The notes beneath the pieces are model-generated. The model saw nothing but the letters and a program-made list of their open reading frames with translations, made no database searches and was not told the DNA's origin. Both the position numbers and the translations under genes were made by a program. Source: Cornus controversa (taxonomy: Eukaryota > Streptophyta > Magnoliopsida > Cornales > Cornaceae). Taken from it: a stretch of 64,000 nt of DNA. The stretch is from contig CM048846.1 in the NCBI GenBank assembly GCA_026545225.1, positions 13,231,975-13,295,974 of the forward strand. Direction: 5' to 3'. This document shows positions 14,201-25,500 of the stretch, one piece after another (within the stretch, counting starts at the first letter, position 1; each line of letters opens with the position of its first letter).

Positions 14201-17200
14201 TTATTAAAGTATACACTTACAGGATATAATAGGGGTATGATGTTGTAATTTCAGAAATAATATAGGGTAAGAGAGAGGGAGAGAAGAGAGAGAATTATAA
14301 TGGTAAGAGAGGGAGAGAAGAAAGAGAGACGTTTTTGTTTTTATTCTCCAAAAGATATCTATCACTCAGATACAAAGTGGCATCACATATATATAGAACT
14401 TATAACTGCTTTATCACCTATTCACTGCCTTAACAACAATGCAAGTGGGTTTACCACTTGCCACACACATGAGAGTGGATCCCACTCAACTTGCAACACT
14501 GCTCCTTGGGGTTTATGACACTATAAAGAGTACAATATTCTTGTGTCTCTAAGAGGGGAAAGGTATTGTATGGAGTAGGACTGCCTCATTAAAACCTTGT
14601 TAGGAAAACCAATTGGGACAAAATCTGGACTAAGGGAAAAGAGTACTGATACAATTCTTTAATTAATTGCTCCCCCTCATGAGTATCATTATTGCAGTAT
14701 TTCAACATATACAATCTTTTAGTCGATGCATTCTAATATTGTGTACCAGCTTCTTGAACGTTGTAGTTAATAGACTCTTGGTAAATAAGTCTGTTAAATT
14801 ATCACATCAACGTATTTGCTGAACATTAATATCACCACTTTTTTAAAGCTCGTGAGTATAAAAGAACTTTGGTGAGATATGTTTGGTTCTATCTCCTTTA
14901 ATATAGCCTCCATTGATTTGTGCAAGGCATGCAGCATTCTGTTCGTATAATATCGTTGGGATATCATTTATTGAGAGTCCACATGTTTCTCGAATATGTT
15001 GTATCATATATCTCAGCTAGACACACTCTCGACTTGTCTCATGAATTGCGAGTATCTCAAAATGATTTGAAGAAACTAGTAATAACACACTAAAATAAAA
15101 TAACATACTAGTGAAAATAAAAGAAGACAATATATAATTGATGTGAACATTTCCATCATCAGTCCACCAATTATTGTTTTCAGGAAAGTCTTCATAGAAA
15201 TCTGAAATATCAAAGTGATTGATGGCCTCTGGCTCATAATTCTCGATAGCAATTGTTTCAATCTCCTTTTTCTTCCTTTTTCCTTTGAGTGAGGCTTGAT
15301 ATAGCTCAACTAAATGTTTAGACGTTTGACTGGTCTGTAACCAATGCCCTTTCATTCCACATCGAAAGCAAGCATTTTCATATTGTTTGAAGGGTGCACA
15401 CCTTTCAAATTTTCTTGCTTGGCCCTACTTGCATTTCCTTCATGGTGTATGGTGTGTAATTTTTACTAGAAAACTCAAATGAATGATAACTACCGTAATT
15501 ATTAAAGGATGTTGCATGTGCTTCAGTTAATGAAGTTTATCCGGTCGGACGAGATTGGGGTTTTCCAATAAGAGCTCATTATTTTGTTCAGTTACTAACA
15601 AGCAAGATATCAACTCAGAATATCTTGTAAAGTTTCTCTCTAGATACTGCTGCTGGAGGAGCAAGTTCAAAGGATGAAATGTGGTAAATATTTTTTCAAA
15701 CATATTCACATTAGTTTTTGGCTCTCCACATAAGTTCATTTGAGAGTTGATTCGAAATAAGGCTGAATTATATTCTATTACAGATTTATAATCGGACAAT
15801 TTTAGTTTTAACCAATTGTCTCGAGCTCTTGGAGGGATTATAGTTCTTTGATGTTCGAACCTATCCTTCAAAAATTTTCAAGTATGGACGAATCTTTTAT
15901 CGTAAGATACGCGGATTTTAAATCCTCATGTATGTGATGGCGAATGAAAATCATTGTCATTGCACGTTCTTGCATAGATGTTTTATTTCCTTCTTTAATC
16001 GTCTCTCCTAAATTTTTAGCATCCAAATGGATCTCAGTATCGAGAATCTATGATAGATAGTTTCTACCCGTAATATCAAGGGCAGTAGAGTCGAATTTTG
16101 CAAGATTTGACATTTTTAGGATATTATAAATTGGAAGAGAAATATAGTTAGGATTTTATATGTATATATATATATTGAAATGACATAAGCATAAATCGGG
16201 AAGAATTTTGTTATGTTAAGAGAAAATTAGTATAAGCATGTCACTTCTCTAATCAAAAAAGACTTTTTATATATATTGAAATGACATAAGCATAAATCAG
16301 GAAGAATTTTGTTATGTTAAGTTAGAATTAGTAGAAGTATGTCACTTCTCCAATCGAGAAAGACTTTATATATATATATATATTGAAATGACAATCATGA
16401 AGAATTTTGTTATGTTAAGTTAAAATTAGTATAAGCATGCTCTACTATTATCAGAGATATAAATAAATAATTTTCGTACCTTTGATTCTGGAATGAAATT
16501 GTTTTCTCATATGGTCAAAGTCTCGTGTTGATAACGTGTTGTAATAGTAGTAGTCAAACAGAAAAAAAAACGAATTATTAAAGTATACACTTACAGAATA
16601 TAATAGGAGTATGATGTTGGAATTTCAAAAATAATATAGGGTAAGAGAGAGGGAGAGAATAAAGAGAGACATTTCTGTTTTTATTCTCCAAAAGATATCT
16701 ATCACTCAGGATACAAAGCGGCATCACATATATATAGAACTTGTAACCGCCTTATCACTTATTCACCGCCTTAACAATGATGCAAGTGGGTTTACCACTT
16801 GCCACACACGTGGGAGTCCCATTCAACTTGCAACAGTTTTGGATTTTCATGTAAACTAACGGCGAATTTATAACGGACATATGATGGAATGGGTAATTTG
16901 CACACATTTTTCAAATGTTAAGAGGTTGTATGCTCATACTAAATAAGAAGGGTGTTTTGTGCACATTTTTGATATAATAGGTTTTTTTTGGCACTTTTCC
17001 CTAACTAATTTTAACTATTTTTTAAACTTAAACTGGATTACTGAATAACCAAATTTAAACTAATACGGAATCTTAATGATCAATCAAACCATCATATTTT
17101 AATCATACCACATGCAATCATAAGCAATTTAAAGTAAAACAAGCACAATAGTCACCAAGATTTTTCATGGAAAATCTCAATGGGACCTAGTCCAGTGAGA

Positions 17201-18847
17201 TCAAAATTCACTATTAGGAGGAGATTACAATTTGGTTAACATTTCAAATACTCAAAGCTCCTAGTTACTTCTTGATAGTGATTCACCAAACTTTCACTCT
17301 ACTTCATCAACAGATTGTGCTCCTCACTTGATTTGCTTCTTCAATAGCTATTTGATTTCCTAACCAGTCGTCTGCCATTATTGACTGATTAGATGTTGGT
17401 GTTGAACTTCAATAGAGCTCCGCAATAATAAATGTCAAGACACTCATATAATACTCAACAATCAAAATATGCATGCACTGTAGTCTCTCAGTAAAGCTCT
17501 GAAACTCTAATTTCGTGTCTTAAGATTTCTGAAATCATGAGCTATTATAGGCAAAAAGGAATAGTAGAGAGATTAGGGTTTTATTGCTTTAATTTGAAAA
17601 GGAAATTAGCTTTTTGGAAATTTCAATTGATCAAGGACTCATGTCGGAGATCAATTGACATGCATCTAGTGCCCTTTGGTTGATCTATCGACTGATCTGA
17701 ACTTCGAAAATTTTAAGCTTTAGAAGTTTCCATAATGATTTTTATGTAGTTGAATTTGGATTTTTCCAAATCAAAACATGAAAGATTGTAACTCTAATGC
17801 ATGAACCCTAATTTGGTGAGTGCATATAGTAGTGTAAATTTACCTTTATACTTTGGTTTCAACAATTATCATTCTATCATTGGTTGTACCTTATGTTTCC
17901 TGGATTTAGGTACGTGTGTCGGACACGTCAGATGTGTCAAATTTTCAAATAGGACATATGGATATTGCTAAATATTCATATTATTATTATTTTTTATTTT
18001 CTAGAGTAAAATAATGTTTTTTGTGTAACGGTGTTTAATATAGGCATTTCACTCATTTTGAGGAAATAATATAATAAAATTGAATTATTGGATGTGTTTT
18101 TTAGGTGTGTATCCAACCAAAAGTGTCGGACACATATTTCATATACATGACTGAGGATTATGTGTTCAACACGGGTACTTCACTTACTTTTGAAGAGTCC
18201 ATGTAACATAGATTGTAACTTAATTTTCAATTCTGCCCTTGGACGAGAGGTAACTAACTTTCAAAAGCTAACCAATAACTAAAAATAAAAGATTACAAAC
18301 TCTTATTTTGATAACGAAATATGCGAACATAAGTCTTATTTAGCTAACAGTCTTGAAAATGCTGCCTATGAAATATTCTTAGTTTGCCTATTTTCTCTTC
18401 AATAAAATGCTATGCATTTGTGGTGGCTGGAGGAGCATCTTTTCTGGATTTCCTTAAAAAAAGTATGTAATTGTAACAATGTTTTTGTTGAGAATGAACT
18501 TCTACGTCAATGTCATGCAACCTCTCTCTATGTACATGTGGATGGGTGAATGACTGAATGTGGTGGGAGAAGAGAGGGTGTTATGTGTAGTTTCACCTGG
18601 GCACTCGTCTTTTGTACTAATGTCGGGTAGCAATTTTTTTTCCCATGTTGGAGTGCCATGCACTTTGTTTCTTGATGCTCCAGTGATGTTGTAATTATGA
18701 TATATATATATATTTTTCTTACAGAGCTCGAAGAAGAAGAACAGTGATCTTAAATACGATATATTTGGATGGATAATCCTTGCAGTTGGCATTGTTGCAT
18801 GGGTTGGATTTGCAAAATCTCATGTACCTCCACCTCCTCCAAGATGA
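6299..18847 (+). CDS. TOM20: TOM20, mitochondrial import receptor subunit (six exons)
   Basis: Exons: 6299-6394, 6543-6621, 6870-7039, 7222-7269, 8856-8942, 18725-18847; all junctions are GT-AG and the frame is kept, giving 200 aa. The product begins [20 protein letters not shown] and matches plant TOM20, the outer-membrane receptor that binds presequences and passes precursors into the TOM complex. The middle (about residues 15-145) is the TPR-like receptor region ([43 protein letters not shown]). A Lys-rich stretch ([10 protein letters not shown], 161-170) precedes one membrane segment (about 172-190) and a proline-rich end (HVPPPPPR). This is the plant tail-anchored topology, opposite to the animal/fungal N-terminal anchor. 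Length is normal for the family. The last intron is 9,782 bp and carries nested transposons; the exon encoding the membrane anchor is the one cut off by it, so splicing of this intron decides whether a membrane-bound receptor is made. Confidence 0.96.
7270..8855 (+). other. TOM20 intron 4
   Basis: A 1,586-base intron bounded by GTACAC and TATAG. I see no second gene or clear transposon in it; the open frames here are short and have no recognisable motif. Confidence 0.7.
10250..10462 (+). pseudogene. Captured 5' part of a ZAT10/STZ-like C2H2 zinc-finger gene
   Basis: The stretch looks like a 5' leader (pyrimidine-rich, with TCTTTATAAACC at about 10270) followed by ATG at 10373 and 29 codons starting [20 protein letters not shown] and continuing LKPLEAYSW. 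That is the conserved N-terminus of plant ZAT10/STZ/SCOF-1-type stress zinc-finger repressors, where it runs on into a basic stretch and two QALGGH fingers. Here it stops at TGA (10460-10462), where the captured piece ends, before any finger. It cannot encode a functional factor. I recognise the family from memory of the N-terminal motif; a protein search would confirm it. Confidence 0.7.
10463..10715 (-). pseudogene. Second probable captured host fragment, unidentified
   Basis: On the minus strand an open frame from 10808 to 10434 includes an internal Met (ATG near 10620) followed by [20 protein letters not shown], then a Ser/Leu-rich stretch and a segment reading [12 protein letters not shown]. 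The codon composition is host-like and it begins where the zinc-finger piece ends, in inverted orientation, which fits a second captured fragment. I do not recognise the source gene. Confidence 0.35.
11072..11224. repeat. (GA)n and (TA)n microsatellites
   Basis: A (GA)n run lies at about 11072-11105 and a (TA)n run at about 11182-11224, at the left edge of the Copia material in the MULE. Confidence 0.9.
11130..14166 (+). mobile_element. Copia fossil, plus strand, inside the MULE
   Basis: The parts in order are a leader with three copies of a roughly 100-bp repeat (CATAACAAAATTCTTYCTGATTTATGC type, each with a TA run), gag (about 11554-12493, zinc knuckle [14 protein letters not shown] near 12355), protease/pre-integrase remnants (about 12692-13250), integrase remnants and a start of reverse transcriptase near 14020-14160. 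No flanking LTR of its own is evident. It is broken, with roughly ten or more breaks, so it is an old copy. It belongs to the same family as the minus-strand copy next to it. Confidence 0.8.
14167..14498 (-). repeat. LTR (3') of the minus-strand Copia fossil
   Basis: 332-bp direct repeat of 16537-16835; both begin TGTTGT and end GCAACA on the plus strand. Confidence 0.8.
16537..16835 (-). repeat. LTR (5') of the minus-strand Copia fossil
   Basis: 299-bp direct repeat of 14167-14498. It lies directly against the right inverted repeat of the MULE. Confidence 0.8.
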
Positions 18848-20530
18848 GCCAATCGTTTGTCTTACGTAATGTCTTCGAGGAACTACATCCATTAGATTTT
18901 TTTTTTTGCTCCGTCACATGTTAAAGTTATCTAACTATTCAAAAATTAATTTTTGAGCCGAGTAATGTTTTTCACCAATGTAAACTGATGTTTAAGAAAT
19001 TGTATCCTCTACGTGGGATAATTTTATATTTTTTCAGTAGTAAATTATGGTGAAACAGATTTTCTGGATATGCTGTGTTGTGTTGTGTTGTGTTGTACCT
19101 CTTAAATGTTATCTAAGAATAACAATAAGTGGGAAACTCAACTAGTGTTTCCATTTAAGAATCTGATATTTCAGATGTAATGAAAAGCCGAATGACGATC
19201 CTAGAGACGGAATTAAAAATACCTATGATGTTATGAAGTACTAAATAAAAGAAAAGGTGTTCTGTTTTCTCTCTCATTGCTGGAATGGAGTGGAGGATCT
19301 ATTATGAGATTTTTGTGTCAAAAGGAAAACCGGATCCATGCAAGAGTTGGATGTTCTTTGTTAATTTCAATTCTAAACTTTTAATTTCAATTCTAAACCT
19401 CCAATTTCATGCAATCAAACATTAAATCAAAATTTCAAGTATGTTCTTCTCTTGTCAAAAGAGCACTACTGAAACTTGGGATGGATCATCCCAAACTCTC
19501 AAAACATAAACCCACTGTTATTCCACGAGTATGCCTTGATCTCACGTAGCTTGCCACGAAGCATGATGTACCCATCCTTTTTAGTTAAGAGAGTTGGTGG
19601 ACCATTTAACATCTGTTTGTCAGTACTGTTAATATATTAACATAATAATTCTTTGAATAAATTTGGCTTATTACTTTCAAATTAAAGTTCACTTTCACAC
19701 TCTTGTCAAACTAAAGACTTATTAAATAAAATCACATCTAATATATAACTTTAATTTTTAATCTTTTGACTAAAATTAACATATTTTATATATATATATA
19801 TATATATACTCTCCATCAATGCCACACCATTATTACCACCATCGAGAATTTTTGTAATATTTTTCTTTCATGTTAATTGATTTTAACAGAACTAACCATC
19901 AATTAACGACAGAAATAAAGTCAATCAAAAGCATATTTTAAAATTTTTAACCCAATAATGGTCAGGCAAAATCTCGTAGCAGTGAAAGTAATTTACCCTA
20001 ATTCTTTTACACTTGGTTATCATATTAAGCTCCATAGTTCTGTTTTGTTTATAGCTTCAAACATTTGAAGTTTAATTTATGAAAGTCTTCCGAGTCTGGT
20101 CTAGTGGGGGGGCCAAAAATATCTCCGCTAAATGAAAAGTTACAGTAACTATCCTATCCCTAATTCTCTTCCCTCCAAAACTTTTCAATGTCATGAGTTA
20201 TGACATTTAAAAATTAAAATCTAAGCTTCCTCGACAAGCTCCTTGCATGTTTACTCTTCTTCCAGTGCTAGTGCTAGTGCTAGTGCTAGTGCTAGTGCTA
20301 CCCACTCACTTGTTTTACAAGGACGTTTTACGGTCTTTACAAGTTCATCCACAAAATCAAATGGAATAATACTATTCGATTATCCACTTCAAAAGTACCA
20401 CGTCATCACCGAAATAGCCCAGACAGTTTCATAAAATTTCGAAATCGCCATTACTCTCTGCTTCATTCTCGCGCAAGCTTCTCATAAAATTTGAAATCAC
20501 CCGCTCATACTCTGCATTAAAACCCCCTAC
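18848..20530. other. Intergenic: TOM20 3' end and RNR2 upstream region
   Basis: It holds the TOM20 3' untranslated region (a TGTTG run near 19074-19096) and AT-rich spacer with a (TA)n run near 19792-19809. A hexanucleotide array AGTGCT of about six units lies at 20264-20300. I see no gene; the frame over the hexanucleotide array is low-complexity Ser-Ala. Confidence 0.6.
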
Positions 20531-20534
20531 TCCC

Positions 20535-20639
20535 TTTATAAAAATTCACACACGCCCCTCATTCTGCAACCAATCCAATCTCTGCAAAACAAAGCACACA
20601 AACAATCTCTCTCTCTCTCTCTCTCTCTCTCATCAAAAA
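20535..20639 (+). promoter_or_regulatory. TATA box and CT-rich leader of the RNR2 gene
   Basis: TTTATAAAA at 20535-20543 lies about 100 bases before the start codon. A (TC)n run at about 20606-20631 lies directly upstream of the ATG, as often seen in plant leaders. A CTCGCGC block near 20468-20476 is only loosely like the E2F site expected for an S-phase gene; I would not call it one. Confidence 0.6.
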
Positions 20640-21629
20640 ATGCCGGCACTCCCTGAAGAACCCTTACTGGCCCCAAACCCAGATCGATTCTGTATGTTCC
20701 CAATTCAATACCCACAAATATGGGAGATGTATAAGAAAGCCGAGGCTTCGTTCTGGACCGCCGAGGAGGTCGATCTCTCACAAGATCTCCGTCACTGGGA
20801 AGCCCTAACCTCCGACGAGAAACACTTCATCACTCATGTCCTCGCCTTCTTCGCCGCCTCCGACGGCATCGTTTTGGAGAACCTCGCTGGTCGCTTCATG
20901 AAAGAGGTCCAAGTCGCCGAGGCCCGTGCCTTCTACGGTTTCCAGATTGCCATCGAAAACATTCACTCAGAAATGTATAGTCTCTTACTCGAATCGTACA
21001 TCAAGGATTCGAATGAGAAGACCAGACTCTTTCGCGCTATCGAGACCGTCCCTTGCGTGGAAAAGAAAGCAAAGTGGGCCCTCAGATGGATCGACGGCTC
21101 GGAATCGTTCGCTGAGCGCCTAATCGCTTTCGCGTGCGTCGAAGGAATATTATTCTCTGGAAGCTTCTGTGCGATATTTTGGTTAAAGAAGCGCGGGTTA
21201 ATGCCCGGATTGACCTTTTCAAACGAGTTGATCTCGCGAGACAAAGGCTTACACTGTGACTTCGCTTGTTTGCTTTATGGGCTGTTGAGAATGAAGCTGA
21301 GTGTGGAGCGAGTTAAGAGAATCGTTGCTGACGCGGTTGATATAGAGAGAGAGTTCGTGTGCGACGCGTTACCGTGCGCTTTAGTGGGAATGAACGGTGA
21401 TCTGATGAGTCAGTACATTGAGTTTGTGGCTGATAGGTTGTTGGGTGCCTTGGGATATGGAAAGATGTACAATGTTGAGAACCCGTTTGATTGGATGGAG
21501 CTGATCTCGTTGCAGGGGAAGACTAATTTCTTTGAGAAGAGGGTTGGGGACTATCAGAAGGCTTCTGTGATGTCCAATTTGAATGGGAATGGTGGGAACC
21601 ACGTGTTTAAGATGGATGAGGATTTCTGA
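20640..21629 (+). CDS. RNR2: Ribonucleotide reductase small subunit (R2), one iron ligand replaced
   Basis: Intronless, 329 aa, full length for plant R2 (TSO2/RNR2A type). R2 houses the diiron-tyrosyl radical cofactor and with R1 reduces ribonucleotides to deoxyribonucleotides in the cytosol. By alignment from memory with mouse R2, the ligands are D45 (in EEVDL), E106 and H109 (ENIHSEMY, with radical Tyr Y113), E168 (VEGILFSG) and H205. The sixth, the Glu of the family motif SRDEGLH, is Lys here (K202, codon AAA at 21243-21245). The C-terminal end (HVFKMDEDF) keeps the acidic Phe-ending tail that docks on R1. Everything else looks intact, so this is either a catalytically impaired partner, like yeast Rnr4 that supports an active R2, or a mildly decayed paralog. 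Lack of introns is usual in plant R2 genes, so it is not evidence of retrocopying. Confidence 0.96.
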   Translation: MPALPEEPLLAPNPDRFCMFPIQYPQIWEMYKKAEASFWTAEEVDLSQDLRHWEALTSDEKHFITHVLAFFAASDGIVLENLAGRFMKEVQVAEARAFYGFQIAIENIHSEMYSLLLESYIKDSNEKTRLFRAIETVPCVEKKAKWALRWIDGSESFAERLIAFACVEGILFSGSFCAIFWLKKRGLMPGLTFSNELISRDKGLHCDFACLLYGLLRMKLSVERVKRIVADAVDIEREFVCDALPCALVGMNGDLMSQYIEFVADRLLGALGYGKMYNVENPFDWMELISLQGKTNFFEKRVGDYQKASVMSNLNGNGGNHVFKMDEDF

Positions 21630-22591
21630 TGCAAGTTATATGTGTGTACTGTGTAATGTTCCTTTTCTTACATATAATCTGGTTGATTGTTTGTTTGTTT
21701 GTTTGTTCTTTCTCAAGAAATCACAAACAAGAGAATGTAATTTTTTTATCTTTTTCTTTTTTATGTTACTAGTCTATTGGATTCAATTGGTGTAATGTTG
21801 AACTAAAGGATAACTGAAATTTGTAATTTTGTATTGATGATGATTTTTTTTACCCTCTTTTTTAGTGCATTTTTCAACACATTTATCGTCCTTTAAATTT
21901 TTTTAATATATTTAAATTATGTTTTAACATATTTGTTCTAAATTTTAACAGTTTTGTTTTAGATTTTTTTTAATACATTTAAATTATTTTTTAACATATT
22001 TGTTCTAAATTTTAACAGAGAAAATAAAAATTACTATAGTTTTAATTTTTTTAATTCTTGTATTTTAAAAAAGTTAGTACTTGTTTATAGAGAAAATAAA
22101 TAATATAATTAAAAATAAAATTAGAAATATAATAAGAAATAAAAAATTACTCCCAATATATTTCATGAGTTTGTGAATCAAGTTAACTTAATTAAAGTTG
22201 AGCTTGATTTATAATTTTAAGAATTTTATTAAGGAAGGAAAGGGATAATATTTTTTTTTTTACTAATGATCGATAAATTTGACAAAAATTTCCCCTTCTC
22301 ACTATTCCTTTATCATCAGGCCTTGTATTTAAGCCAAAATGAGCTAAATTTAAATAAATAAATGAGAAAAAGAAAAGAGCGTCGTGTGACGATTGGAACA
22401 TGGGGTGACCCTTCCACTTCCACGGAAGCATTTTACTAGTTCAATAAAAGCAAACAGCGTGGTGTTTTAGAATTTAGACTATAGATAGTCGAATAATGTT
22501 TGGCTCCATCAAACTTTGGATTGTATCACCATTCACACAACAAAGCTATAGACTAAAGACTATAGTAGTACTCTTACTACTAAGGAAGGAA
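21630..22591. other. Intergenic, AT-rich
   Basis: RNR2 3' untranslated sequence and AT-rich spacer. A block beginning TTTTTTAATA(C/T)ATTTAAATTAT is repeated at about 21899-21955 and 21967-22017. No gene is seen. Confidence 0.5.
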
Positions 22592-25500
22592 ATGAGCGGC
22601 GAGTACCAGAGGTCGGGAATGCTGTCAAGAGAACAGTTGCTTCATCTCTTCAATCGCTTCTCCTATCTCACCTCCCAACCTGGTAACCCTTTTCTTCCTT
22701 ATATTTTATTTTCTTCTCCGATTCTTCTCTCTCTCGGCATAATCAGCGTTATATATATATATATATTCTTTCAAATTGACATACAGATGTGAAGAAACGG
22801 ATTGCAGACGCTGTCCTGAATGACAAACAGGTAACTTCTCCCTTTACTTGATCCGCTACTCATTCTTCGTTCCTTCTCTAATTTGTTTTCGCTCTAAATT
22901 TTACTATTAACCTAAATTAACTCATTTTACGCAGCTAATTTAAGCTATAATCATGAGAATTTTTGCCCTTGGGTATGCTTATTAAGAAGTAGTCTTGTAT
23001 TCTTATGATTTTGAGCTACATGTGTGGTGGCAAAACTATTTGATGTACTTGTTTTTATTTTTTTTTTGTTAGGGTTTTTTTTTTATCTTATAATATCGAA
23101 GTGTTGACTAGGTTGGAGTCTTTGTTTTAGTTGTTTACGTTGTCATATTATTCTGATTATGTATGAGGAATTGTTTCTTCTGTATTCCGATGTTGATTTG
23201 ATTCCCGAGAAAAACAAGAAAAAAATGCGGGGAAAGGGGTTTTCTGAACCCTTCTACATTTCTTTGTACCTTTGTACCTTTTCTCTCAATTATTATTTTT
23301 GATGACCAACAAGATGCTGAAGCTATTTAACTTTGTATTTATTATCAAATCAATGAAAGGTTGTACCAGCTATTATGACTTCATGTATCTTTTCTACCAT
23401 TTTTGGGTTTCTAATTTGTATACTACTTGTAATGTCAGAAGATGTCAATCTCTGAATCTTACAACTTTCTAGTACCAAATACCAATTGTGTTGGAATCGG
23501 CTCAGTGAGATGGGAACTGTGAGACATTAACTGGAAATTCAAATTTGAAGTCAACATTTTAGCAACTTTATGAAGGAATATATGCCTGTAATACCTTTGC
23601 TTCATTGCATGTATGGCAAGATACGCTGGGATGGTTAGAGATCATTCATTTGATGGTTATATCCATATGCGGGCGTAGGTTGTTGGGAACTAGAAAACCT
23701 TATGTGGATTCCCAATATATGTTTCCTGAATGAAGCTTCTTTTTATTTATCTCTATTAATGAATTGAGGAAGACAATTTTACATATTTAAAGTAGCTGGA
23801 AATTTGAACAAAACCTGTAATTTAGCTTATTTGATAATGTAATAATGTAGATTAGTTTGTTGGAAACAATATAAAACAATCATCGAACGACTATCTATGC
23901 TCTTGTGTGGGCTACATGGAGTGAGCCTTTTGTTGTACTTCCACATCTTATTTCTAACATTCGGTCAACAGCTTCCTGTGGGGTTTGTTTAATCATTTTA
24001 GTGCTTCATCACATGTCTTTTTTAGCAGTTTGTTCCTCAGATTCTCTCTCTCTCTCTCTCCCCACTAGTATATAACATATCATGCAATCTTAAGTGGTTT
24101 GTATTTTGAGCCACATTATGTGATTGGGAGAATTCTTTGTTGGAAATTGGATTTGAAAATCACTAAGAAGAATGAAAATCAATTAACCTTGATTTATGTA
24201 GACACCATAGATAATTATTTAAAATAGATATATGTGATATAATATATATATGGATTAGAAGACATTCGCCTCAAGAGATCAAGTATAATCTCTTCTTCCC
24301 AATCTCTACAAGGTAGTTCCTTAGAGCTTCAAGCTCTCCTTCCACTTTGCTCCTTTGGTCTCCCTTGCCCTTTAGAATCACTCCTATATCCCTCTTGGTG
24401 AATTCCCTAAACTTGGTTGGTGGGAACCATTGAGAGAAAAACAAGACCTTAGAAATTTAGAGAATATGTGTAGAGAAATTGCCTTCTCTTCATTGTGAGG
24501 TCATTAAGGTTAAAAATAATATATTTAATAAATAAATATATACAAAATCCATTTCATCAAAACACCGAGGCCTCATAATTTTTGTGATCAAACTAATCAA
24601 GTCAAAACAAATTATAGTATAGATGCAATATTGAGAGTATGCTCCAATGTCAGTAATCAATAGCTATCCAAAGTACCCAGGAAATGACCCATTAGGGCCC
24701 ACCGACTAAATCAAAGCAACCACCTATTAATACAAGGGTTCATACCTCTCTCACGCTTGAAAGTCATTCTCCAAGACACTGGTGTGGAGCAATTGTTACG
24801 ACGGCTCTCACAATCGTCTCCACTCACTGTTGATTTGGTTCAATTCTTACTTTGATAGAGAGTCCATCATTTATCACCGAATTTGAACACATTTATGATA
24901 ATGCAATATATCTGTGATTTATATAATCTTCGCATGAACACCCATCATACATATATATTAAATCATTGCATCATCACGAGGACAACCTCAATCCATCTCA
25001 TGCATCGATCAATACAAGCATTCACCATATGCAAATATAGAGCATTTAACCTAGATTCCAGTAATAACAAATGTCAATTACATTCCATTCATTGGCTTGA
25101 AGGGCACACAATCCCAACATTCTTATGGGCTTAAAAGTAGTTAGACGACTGGGAAACATACAATGATACGAATATCAAAGCTCTGTTAGTGGTGTTTCAC
25201 TCATCGGATTAATAAAAATATATTTGTTGCCCAATTTTTCTGAAAATCTAGTTCTAATATTATGCAGGAAGCTGTTGCTATAACCACTGCAATACAAGAG
25301 GAGATATTTTTGGAGATGGGGGTTGGTAAGTTTCACTTGATTGATATTATAGGCTTATCAACTCAATTTTTTTATGCAGGTTGTTGACTTTTCTCTCTAA
25401 AATGGTAGTATATTTTGTTCTTGATGGGTGAAATGACACCTCCAAGTGGAACTGCATGTGTTATGATGTGTTTGCAGTTGCAGGTTGGCTACACCTTTGT

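Larger units (their letters stand above)
14167..16835 (-). mobile_element. Copia fossil with two LTRs, minus strand
   Basis: LTRs at 14167-14498 and 16537-16835 are direct repeats starting TGTTGTWATAGTAGTAG and ending ACTTGCAACA. Next to the right LTR is a minus-strand primer-site-like sequence (GTTATCAACACGAG, about 16522-16535). The leader at about 16120-16440 repeats the same 100-bp unit as the plus-strand copy. gag with a zinc knuckle lies at about 15017-16120. It holds little beyond gag and is broken, with several breaks. The LTRs differ by several changes and small gaps, so the copy is not recent. It abuts the plus-strand copy, and no clean 5-bp target duplication is seen at its ends. 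Confidence 0.8.
10062..17001. mobile_element. Pack-MULE (Mutator-like, non-autonomous) with captured gene fragments
   Basis: Long terminal inverted repeats lie at about 10062-10215 and 16836-17001. Left starts GGGTGAAGTGCAAAAA; right read inward starts GGGAAAAGTGCCAAAA. Similarity continues for about 150 bases, including GTGCAAAT and GCCGTTA blocks. Exact 9-bp target duplications flank the ends. No transposase is visible. Between the TIRs are a fragment of a host C2H2 zinc-finger gene (10250-10462), a second probable captured piece (10463-10715), and then Copia fossils (about 11130-16835) that inserted later. Without the Copia material the element would be about 1.2 kb, a usual Pack-MULE size. 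It sits in TOM20 intron 5 and within an older LTR. Confidence 0.88.
10053..17010. repeat. 9-bp target site duplication of the MULE
   Basis: TAACTAATT at 10053-10061 is repeated exactly at 17002-17010, immediately outside the inverted ends of the element. A 9-bp duplication is the hallmark of Mutator-like elements. Confidence 0.92.
9998..17874 (-). mobile_element. Old LTR fossil split by the Pack-MULE
   Basis: Two pieces, 9998-10061 and 17011-17874, appear to be one minus-strand LTR of about 0.9 kb, interrupted by the MULE at 10062-17001. Its minus-strand start reads TGTTGAAACC at 17874. Beside its other end, near 9980-9995, is a sequence reading TATCAGAGCC on the minus strand, like a tRNA-Met primer-binding site. 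Sequence left of that (about 9400-9997) may be leader or internal remnant. Family is probably Copia. The copy is broken and older than the MULE inside it. Confidence 0.45.

Noticed and set aside
17911-18180. GTGTCGGACAC-containing sequence as a regulatory palindrome in TOM20 intron 5
   Set aside because: The motif recurs in loosely similar blocks and looks like a dispersed repeat; no defined element ends were found.
20243-20434. Ser-Ala-rich open frame upstream of RNR2
   Set aside because: Its content is the AGTGCT hexanucleotide array; no evidence of a gene or signal peptide.
20926-21602. Open frames on other frames and strand over the RNR small-subunit gene
   Set aside because: They are shadows of the real 329-codon frame, which carries all the family motifs.
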